From positions 56,575,652 through 56,639,651 of the forward strand of contig JASWHV010000012.1 in the NCBI GenBank assembly GCA_030760725.1: a DNA stretch of 64,000 nucleotides, written 5' to 3'. The notes below the pieces were generated by a model, which saw nothing but the letters and a program-made list of their open reading frames with translations, was not told where the DNA came from and searched no databases. Below, in pieces: positions 57,508-64,000 of the stretch. The translations under genes were made by a program, and so were the position numbers. The first letter of the stretch is position 1; every line of letters starts with the position of its first letter. Source of the DNA: Neostapfia colusana. Taxonomy: Eukaryota > Streptophyta > Magnoliopsida > Poales > Poaceae.

Positions 57508-58113
57508 TTATTTCTGGGTTTTAGGTACCCAAGCTTGCTTGGGTCCTCTCAGGTTAGTCACAAGAGTCTTGGGCACCCACACACAAGTTTTTAAGTTCTT
57601 GTGGCGTGGCCCTGTATATTTAGCAATGACTTTTCCATACTTGTTTTTCATGAGAACATAAGAAGCATCAAATGTATGGAATAGTGTTTGTAGCTCAGAT
57701 TCATGGGATTTTTCTTTAACAAAAATGATTCTATTCTTAGCATGATTAGGAGTAGACATGTGTCTGTTCCTGTCAAAGCCAAGACCATCTTTGACATTGG
57801 GAGGTCTAGTGATCATATATGCACTTCGTGCATATTTGATCTTCTCCTTATCAAAGACGCCGTTTTGAGAAGAATGCATGTCATGAGAGGTTGAAGCATT
57901 AGAAATTACATTCTTCTTACTAGAGCAAGTGCAGGTTCTTATTGTTGTCGAGCACATATCTTTGGAGGAAGAGCTCTTGGAGGAAGAGGAGTCACTTTGT
58001 TTGAGTGACTCAACTTGCACCTCAAGGATTTTGTTAACTTTTGACAAGTTAGCAAGTTCTTCCTTGATTGCAATGTGCGAGTCCTCTAACTTTGAGTAAG
58101 TTTCCTTACTCAA
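57508..58113 (-). CDS. Element E gag, C-terminal part (separated by a 1-bp frameshift)
   Basis: 201 codons. A coiled-coil start (KEELANLSKVNKILEVQVES), a Ser-rich stretch, a Cys-bearing segment, then the repeated WVPKT motifs that precede protease in Sirevirus polyproteins. It continues gag in another frame: the shift fits one missing base in the T-run near 58166-58168. It ends in TAA before protease, which is in a third frame. The Met at 58113 is internal. Confidence 0.85.
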   Translation of the reverse strand: MSKETYSKLEDSHIAIKEELANLSKVNKILEVQVESLKQSDSSSSKSSSSKDMCSTTIRTCTCSSKKNVISNASTSHDMHSSQNGVFDKEKIKYARSAYMITRPPNVKDGLGFDRNRHMSTPNHAKNRIIFVKEKSHESELQTLFHTFDASYVLMKNKYGKVIAKYTGPRHKNLKTCVWVPKTLVTNLRGPKQAWVPKTQK

Positions 58114-58121
58114 GGTTAGCT

Positions 58122-59777
58122 CTAACTCAAGTGACTCATTCTTCTCTCTTTCAAGCTCAAGAAGCTTTCAACTTCTTGATATCTCTTTCTCTCACGGATG
58201 AGCATATCTTCTTTTCGGTTGACAAGTTCTTCCTTTTCAAAGATTTCGTTCGACAACATTTCCATTTTCTTTAAAGCAATTTTACTTAGCCCTCTAAATA
58301 ATTCTTCATTATCACTTGAGCTATCAAAGTCATCAATGGAGGAATTTAGTATAGGAGGAGTAAGTCTAACCTTTTTCTTGCCTTCCTTAGCCATAAGACA
58401 AGTGTGGATGTTCTTGTCCCGTCCTCCCATGTTCGGAAAGAGTGTGGCTCTCATAGTTGGTTTCTTGACTGCGATAGTGGCCATCTCTTCTTCTTCATCG
58501 GAGGAGGACTCGTCGTTTGAGTCCCACTCCTTCCCAATGTGAGCTTGATGGGCTTGTCTTCTTTTTCTGAAATTTTTCTTTTCTTGAGATCTTGTTTCCT
58601 TCTTCTTTTTGTTTTCCTCATAAGTACAGTCCACCATGAAGTGACCATACTCTCCGCAGTTGTAGCAAGTGCGTCGAGTCTTGGATTTTCCTTTATCCTT
58701 GCTTTTGCCTTCATGTGAATTGTTGCCATGTCTTCTCTTCATCATGCGTTTGAACTTTTTGATGAAGAGTACCATTTCTTCGTCTTCAAGATCGGTGCTT
58801 TCGTCGCTTGTATCTCCATCGTCTTGGTCTTCACGTGTTTCTTTGAGTTTGGGTCTACACGTTGCTTTGAAGGCAACTTCTTTCTTTTTAGAAGAGGTGA
58901 GCTCGGCTAAGTCTTTGACGTATTGAGCCTCTTTCTCCATCATTTCATGATTTATGATCTTTCCCAATAACTCATCGGGAGTCATTTTGTGAAACCCGGG
59001 GCTTTCTCTAATCATTGAGCAAAGTGTGACCTTTCTTGGCATGAAGGCTCTAATCATTCTTTTGACCACTTCGTGATCTATCCTTTTCTTACTTCCATAA
59101 GCACGAATTCTGTTGATGAGTGCTTTCATCCAGTTGTACATGTCTTGAGGTGATTCGCCTTCTTCAATAGCAAATCTCCCCAACTCTCCTTCAAGCATTT
59201 CGATTTTGGCTTCACGAACTGACCTATTTCCTTCATGAGCTGTCTTGAGGGTATCCCAGATTTCTTTTGCACTTTCTAACCCATCGATCTTGGTGAATTC
59301 CTCTCTGCTTAGTGATGATGTGATCACGGCGACGGCTTGTGCGTTTCTGTGAATCTCTTGTTCTTGTTCTGGGGTGAGTTCATCATCCGTGTCCGGAATA
59401 TCGATGCCTGTGCAAACAATGTGCCACAGACTAGGGTTCAGGGATATCAGATGCATCTTCATGTTGTACTTCCACATGGTGTAGTCACTTCCGTCAAACT
59501 GTGGGGGCTTTCCCATAGGAATAGAGAGATAATGATTATTTGAATTGAGACGGTTGTAGTTGTAAGGATACCGGGAGTAGTCGTGATGACCACTCCCCAT
59601 CGTCTTTTCTTCCTCTTTTCCCTTTTGTGCCATTAACTTCTTTCTGAGTAATGTCTTTAGCTGTCTCACTTCATCATCGTCATGTGGATTTTCTTTCAGC
59701 ACATCGAAGGCTTTGGCTTCTTGCTCCTCATCGTTGTTGTTCGTCTTCGGGATATCGTTGTTCTTCTCAGAGGCCAT
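58122..59777 (-). CDS. Element E Gag
   Basis: 551 codons from ATG 59777, 40 bp inside the primer site, which supports this start. Residues 90-300 form the copia Gag domain (MGKPPQFDGSDYTMWKYNMK, WDTLKTAHEGNRSVREAKIE, MIRAFMPRKVTL). A basic and acidic linker follows, and then the zinc knuckle CYNCGEYGHFMVDC at 371-384 with all ligands intact. The protein packages element RNA in virus-like particles. The frame is lost near 58167 by a 1-bp deletion, so the last residues (about SLKERRMSHLS) are out of the original frame. Confidence 0.92.
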   Translation of the reverse strand: MASEKNNDIPKTNNNDEEQEAKAFDVLKENPHDDDEVRQLKTLLRKKLMAQKGKEEEKTMGSGHHDYSRYPYNYNRLNSNNHYLSIPMGKPPQFDGSDYTMWKYNMKMHLISLNPSLWHIVCTGIDIPDTDDELTPEQEQEIHRNAQAVAVITSSLSREEFTKIDGLESAKEIWDTLKTAHEGNRSVREAKIEMLEGELGRFAIEEGESPQDMYNWMKALINRIRAYGSKKRIDHEVVKRMIRAFMPRKVTLCSMIRESPGFHKMTPDELLGKIINHEMMEKEAQYVKDLAELTSSKKKEVAFKATCRPKLKETREDQDDGDTSDESTDLEDEEMVLFIKKFKRMMKRRHGNNSHEGKSKDKGKSKTRRTCYNCGEYGHFMVDCTYEENKKKKETRSQEKKNFRKRRQAHQAHIGKEWDSNDESSSDEEEEMATIAVKKPTMRATLFPNMGGRDKNIHTCLMAKEGKKKVRLTPPILNSSIDDFDSSSDNEELFRGLSKIALKKMEMLSNEIFEKEELVNRKEDMLIRERKRYQEVESFLSLKERRMSHLS

Positions 59778-59817
59778 TGATCTCTCCGATATGTGAGTCT
59801 CGTTGATGGAGAACTAT

Positions 59818-59829
59818 GCTCTGATACCA
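59818..59829 (-). other. Primer binding site of element E (tRNA-iMet)
   Basis: TGGTATCAGAGC on the minus strand, two bases inside the 5' LTR (edge at 59832). Confidence 0.95.
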
Positions 59830-60583
59830 ATTGAATGTGGCCTAGAGGGGGGTGAATAGGCCTTTAAAGAATTCCTGCACACTTAATAAAGTTATCAGAA
59901 ACTAGACTGACCGGACTAGTCCGGTTGTGTGGGCGGACTAGTCCGGTGTGCTGAATTATTTGAGTTGATTAAGTGTCTCTCACAAATTTTAATCTTATAG
60001 CAGCGGAATAAGAACAACAGTTTTTATAACTTAAATTTATTGTATGGATGCACGTGCAAACTTGTAAGGAACTCAAACGATAACTAGCAAACTAGTGATC
60101 TAATGTATCAAGATGTAAAACAAATGAGAGACAAAAGACACGAATTTTTACCGAGGTTCGATCTCACCAAGAGATTTACGTCCTTGTTGAGGAAGCTCAC
60201 ACAGAGCCGGGTTCCCAACCCATTCCCTCTTCAAGTCACCACACAGGCCGACTTGACTTCACTATCAAGTGTAATCACCGTGTTTATGGGGCAACCTCAC
60301 ACGTTGAGGGCTCCCACAAGAATTACAATGAGAAGTTGATCAAATACACTCAAAAAGATTACAATGCAGAATATGAGTGTAGAGAGATCAAACCCCAAGA
60401 GCTCACAACGAAGGAACGACGATCTCCCAATCCCAAATCCAAGTATTTTATTGATCTTCACCTTTTTGCACCTTAGATGTGTGGGGAGACGTGTTTTTGG
60501 GCTCTTGGGACAGGTGGCGGCACTAGGGTTTCAGTTTTTGACAGTATGAGTCGTGTATCCAACGGGAAAAGACGAAGGACCTC

Positions 60584-60591
60584 TTTTTATA
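60584..60591 (-). promoter_or_regulatory. Likely TATA box of the element E 5' LTR
   Basis: TATAAAAA on the minus strand, downstream of the paired palindromes. This is the copy that would start the genomic transcript. Confidence 0.68.
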
Positions 60592-60626
60592 GGCTTTCCC
60601 AAAAAGTTACCGTTGTTAAACCTACT

Positions 60627-60969
60627 ACCGGACTAGTCCGGTATATGATCGGACTTGTCCGGCCTACTTCCAGTGGGTTAACCGGACTAGTCCGGTCCAC
60701 AAACCGGACTTGTCCGGTGCTATGTGAGATGGGTTTTCAGAAACTTTAGCGGACTAGTCCTGTTGCTTGGATGGACTAGTCCGTAGTCCTCTAAAGAGGA
60801 CAACAGAGACATGACCGGACTAGTCCGGTCTAAAACCGGACTTGTCCGGTTGCATTCTAGTGAGCTGACCGGACTAGTCCGGTTCACAAGGCGGACTAGT
60901 CCGGTGCACAATGTTTGCGTCTTTTAGAAAGTTAAACGGACTAGTCCGGTCCATGAACGGAGTAGTCCG
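60627..60969. promoter_or_regulatory. Paired palindrome cluster, element E 5' LTR
   Basis: Same six pairs as in the other LTR. One half-site differs (GGAGTAG for GGACTAG near 60960), and one site here has a perfect core where the 3' LTR has GGATTAG. Confidence 0.8.
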
Positions 60970-61254
60970 GTTTTCAGTGGATTTTAGTTGATTTTTAAAC
61001 CCCTTACCCTTACGCAATGAGCTCTTGGGATGTGTCTCTCTCACACACAACCTATACATTTATATCTACTTTGCTTCTCTATATTCCACTAACGTCTTTC
61101 TTTTCGGGCACCACTCTATTTTTCACCTTTTTGTGTGTGTGCCGAGCCAGTTCACTTTGTTTATCCTGCAATCATCTTAATAGTTTCATTAGGATCTCAT
61201 ATGTTCGTCATCAATTAGCCAAAACCCACAAGGGATATCCTAGATGCACTTACA

Positions 61255-61259
61255 CTCAT
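61255..61259. repeat. Target site duplication of element E, right copy (CTCAT)
   Basis: Identical to 50092-50096. After it the integrase frame of element F continues (complement of ATATGGGG..). Confidence 0.95.
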
Positions 61260-62313
61260 ATGGGGTTTTTCCAAGCTTAGCACGCAAGAAAACACGATTT
61301 GAGACATAACAAGCGGTTGCAATTGCATCAGCCCAAAATTTCCTATGAGTTTGATATTCATCAAGCATAGTCCTAGCCATCTCAACTAAGGTCCTGTTCT
61401 TTCTTTCTACGACACCATTTTGTTGTGGTACATAGGGTGAAGAGTATTGATGATATATTCCATTTTCAGCACAAAAGTGATCAAAGGATTGGTTTTTAAA
61501 TTAAGTTCCGTTATCACTTCTAATTGCTTTTAAAGATCCTGGGTGATCAATAGATAATCTAAGAAATAAAGTTCTAAAATGACTAAAAGCTTCATTCTTA
61601 GATGCCATAAAATAAACCCAAGAATATCTGGAATAATCATCAACAATCACAAGCACAAACCATTTACCTCCGAAGGATTGAACACGTGTCAGACCTACTG
61701 TGTCAAGATGTGAAAGTTGTCCCGGTTCAGCTGTCATGGTCATTGTGAGAGGAGCATGTGAACCTGCAACAAACTTAGAATGTCTACAAGAAGAGCACAC
61801 AATATCATTGTCCTTTTTAAGCTTCGGCAGCCCACGTATGCGATCGAGAGCACTAACACGAGTGAGATGATCAAAGCCTATGTGACCAAGTCTACGATGC
61901 CAAAAATATAGATCCTTTGTATCATTAGCAACTAGACACCGATGCTTAGAAGTTGACAAATCAAAATCAGCTTTAAAAACTCTTCCAAACCTAGACATGT
62001 TAAACAAAAGCTCACGTTTTGAATCTACAACCTTGCAGCAATTTTTAGCAAAGCTAACCTCTAGATTTTCATCTAGCAATTGTGAAACCGAAAGCAAGTT
62101 GTATTTCAAATTTTTAACAAGTGCCACATCTTTCAAAGTGTAGAGATTATTTACTCTAACCGAACCTTTAGCAATTATGGGAGTAGAAGAGTTATCGGCG
62201 AAAGTAACATTTTCTACACGTGACACAAAAGAGAGAGAGGAGAACCATTCTTTGTTACCGGTCATGTGGCGTGAGCAACGTGAATCCACAATCCAAATGT
62301 TCTCCTTCCTCAA
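61260..62313 (-). pseudogene. Element F protease and integrase (N-terminal side)
   Basis: Begins in protease with IWIVDSRCSRHMTG, where the usual DSG active site reads DSR, probably inactivating. The pre-integrase zinc finger is WHRRLGHIGF with CSSCRHSK; the core has LDTVGLTRVQSF and RSDNGT. A TAA at 61501-61503 interrupts it where the G copy has a Lys codon. The frame resumes to 61260 (KNRTL region, ADAIATACYVSNRVFLRAK), where element E is inserted; the rest is at 50091 and below. Confidence 0.88.
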
Positions 62314-63485
62314 ACGTGAAACCTACACAGCAGCACAATACGTCGATGACTCAATACTGGGGTTAGTTAAAAGACTTTTAGGAATCCAGTACTGAGTCAT
62401 ACGACGTCCAGCAGGAATAACACGCGAAAGCTGAGAAGGTACAGCAGGTTTATGAGCCAAACATCGAAAATTTTTGTTCCCAACTACTGACTTAGAAGAT
62501 GTGTTATATGTAGCACAAAAAACAGTAGGTCCAGGAGCAAGTTTTTGACTCATTACAGCAGGTTGCAAGCTCCGAACATTCGGTCTAGCAGATTTTGCTT
62601 GGTTGTTATGTGATCTAGCAAGTATTCTTTGTTTCTTATCGTGTTAGCTAGTCTATAATAAAAATCCATGACATGACCATCTCTACCACAGTAGGTACAA
62701 TGAAAAATAACCTTATTATCATGTCTAGATGAGCAAGCAACACGTTTACTAGAACCCGAATGGGACAGTACTCCTGCAGATTTGAAAATCACCTCTTTTT
62801 GTCTTGGAGCTGTTTGAATCAAACCGCTTCCTAATGACTTTACAACTTTAGGTGGGTGTGCCTTAGCATGAGCATGAGAATTAAAACCTAAACCAGTTTT
62901 ATCATTACAAGACTTGGAAGAATTCAGCAGCAAGTTTAGGTTCTTATTTGCATTAGAAAACCGATCTAGTGTCCTATGCATGTCATCAAGTTTATTGGAC
63001 AGATCAAAGCAGTTTTCACATGAAGTTTTTCCTTTTAGTTTGCAGTTTGAACAATATTTAAATTCATGCACACGTAAAGAATTGTTCAAAATAGAAATCT
63101 CATTCATAGCATCATTTAGTTTCTTATTCAGATCACCACATAAAGAACAATGCAAATCAATTGTAGAACAACAAGCATCTTTCAAATTTTTATCATTAAG
63201 TGCAGCAAGCTCTTTGTTCTTTTCAATTTCAAGTTCAAGTTTATCAAGTGTAGATGTGTGTGCACTTCTTAAAGAGGATAATTGTTCATAAATCAAATCA
63301 CATGAGGAACAAGAATCATCACTAGGAATCCAAGATTTTAAACGATTAATTTCAGATTCTAGTGATTCCATTTTAACAGCATTGTTCCTAAGTTTTTTAT
63401 CCTTTTTCTTTAATATAACAGTGGCACGAGAAATAGCATCACACATTTCTTCGCAAGTGGGACATACCTCTTCATCGTCGCAAAG
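62314..63485 (-). pseudogene. Element F gag C-terminal part and gag-protease linker
   Basis: From the junction near 63485: a Cys-rich start (LCDDEEVCPTCEEMCD), a long coiled-coil region with spaced Cys pairs (CSSCDLIYEQ, CSNCKLKG, CENCFDLSNKLDDMHRTLDRF), and a zinc knuckle CTYCGRDGHVMDFY in which the last Cys ligand is Tyr. A stop near 62553 and a frameshift separate this from the linker 62568-62323. The N-terminal Gag domain is missing. Sirevirus-type Gag proteins carry comparable coiled-coil stretches. Confidence 0.78.
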
Positions 63486-64000
63486 TGAATATGGTTGCCG
63501 ACACACTTAGTCAGAAAGCCCACATTCACCATTTAGCCATGGCTGCACATGAAGAAGGAGAACCAAGCCTACGCTTAGTTCTCTATGGATCACTGTTCAA
63601 CCTTGCTCTTATTCCTACAATCCGAGATGAGATTGTAGAGGTTCAGAAGAGAGACAGAGGTATGTCTCATATCCGGAGGAGAGTGGACAGCGGTGAGTTG
63701 AAGATGTTCCGCAAAGATGAATAGGGTACTCTATGGTTTAACAACCGAATAGTTGTACCCCGGAATATGAAATTACGGAGGAAGATATTGGATGAAGCGC
63801 ATTTATCCAAGTAATCCATTCATCCGGGAAGCAATAAGATGTACCAGGACTTAAAATCTAAGTTCTGGTGGACACGGATGAAAAGAGAGATTGCGAAATA
63901 CATATCCGAGTGTAATACATGTCGGCGGGTTAAAGCCGACCATATGAGGAAAGCCGGACCACTTCAACCGCTGAAGGTTCCAGCTTGGAAGTGGGAAGAC
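63480..64000 (+). pseudogene. Gypsy pol fragment D (RNase H end and integrase zinc finger)
   Basis: Plus strand, closely related to the pol of element A. It starts inside the end of RNase H (VNMVADTLSQK), then the linker (LYGSLFNLALIPTIRDE, GMSHIRRRVD), then the integrase zinc finger with IHPGSNKMYQDLK and CNTCRRVKADHMRK, and runs off the window at PAWKWED. There is a stop TAG near 63722 and a TAA near 63813 where relatives have sense codons. The left edge is not an LTR end, so it is a truncated or rearranged piece. Confidence 0.85.

Larger units (their letters stand above)
50097..61254 (-). mobile_element. Ty1/copia element E (Sirevirus type), nearly complete
   Basis: 11.16 kb, minus strand, flanked by CTCAT. 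In order: 5' LTR 61254-59832, primer site 59829-59818, gag 59777-58122 and 58113-57508, protease-integrase 57467-55674, reverse transcriptase-RNase H 55637-54276, an extra open frame 53420-51921, a hairpin, polypurine tract, 3' LTR 51524-50097. The LTRs differ by roughly 18 substitutions and one 5-bp indel by eye (about 1.3%). The coding damage I can see is one 1-bp frameshift in gag, one stop in pol and the gag-pol junction. It is the youngest insertion in the window. Confidence 0.95.
59832..61254 (-). repeat. 5' LTR of element E
   Basis: 1423 bp, nearly identical to 50097-51524. It carries the same palindrome pairs (59910-59947 and 60627-60969) and TATA box (60584-60591). Confidence 0.95.
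45367..63485 (-). mobile_element. Ty1/copia element F (Sirevirus type), interrupted by element E and truncated
   Basis: Minus strand: gag remnant 63485-62314, protease and integrase 62313-61260, then element E, then integrase end, reverse transcriptase and RNase H 50091-47975, 3' non-coding 47974-46990, 3' LTR 46989-45367. The left edge TGTAGGATCG at 45367 falls inside the pol of element G. The 5' LTR, primer site and gag start are missing: at about 63480-63485 the sequence changes abruptly to gypsy fragment D. Confidence 0.88.

Noticed and set aside
1..64000. tRNA or rRNA genes and host protein genes
   Set aside because: The only tRNA-like sequences are the short primer binding sites next to LTRs; no other frame outside the elements has support.

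Overview
The window is intergenic DNA from a plant nucleus, almost certainly a grass with a large genome. It holds no host gene that I can support. Every stretch belongs to a transposable element: long-LTR Ty3/gypsy chromoviruses of Tekay type, Ty1/copia elements of Sirevirus type, and one CACTA DNA transposon. Evidence for a grass is the 3.4-4.5 kb LTRs of the chromoviruses, the Sirevirus hallmarks (palindrome-rich LTRs, several polypurine tracts, an extra reading frame after pol), initiator tRNA-Met primer sites and dense nesting. The species cannot be named from this sequence.

Layout: 1-1203 is the right end of a CACTA element (transposon gene 3' exons, subterminal repeats, terminal CACTA). 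It sits in the 3' LTR of gypsy element A (minus strand, 1204-26105). A has a nearly open pol but no gag, and is split by gypsy element B (minus strand, 8292-20867, target duplication ATCTT). B has two LTRs, an open gag-protease frame, a second open frame upstream of gag, and a broken pol. A in turn sits in H, an LTR fragment of a related family (26106-28744), which sits in the LTR of copia element G. The same G LTR is interrupted again by gypsy element C (plus strand, 29917-42000, target duplication CGGAC). C has 4.53 kb LTRs around only 3.0 kb of gag-less, pol-deleted interior. G continues at 42001-45366, where copia element F interrupts it (LTR at 45367-46989, pol at 47975-50091 and 61260-62313, gag remnant to about 63485). 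F is interrupted by copia element E (50097-61254, target duplication CTCAT), the youngest and most complete element. At about 63480 the F gag stops abruptly against a plus-strand gypsy pol fragment (D) that runs off the window.

Inferred order of events: G is oldest. H, C and F entered G; A entered H; B and the CACTA entered A; E entered F. The E LTRs differ by about 1.3% by eye, so E is recent.

Functionally, each autonomous-type element would supply Gag (capsid and RNA binding), protease, integrase and reverse transcriptase/RNase H from one transcript started in the LTR and primed by tRNA-iMet. Every gag-pol here carries at least one break. Points of most interest: the E frame after pol with a classical nuclear localisation signal, paired palindromes in the E LTR that recur upstream of that frame, the open frame upstream of gag in B, and the gag-less state shared by A and C.
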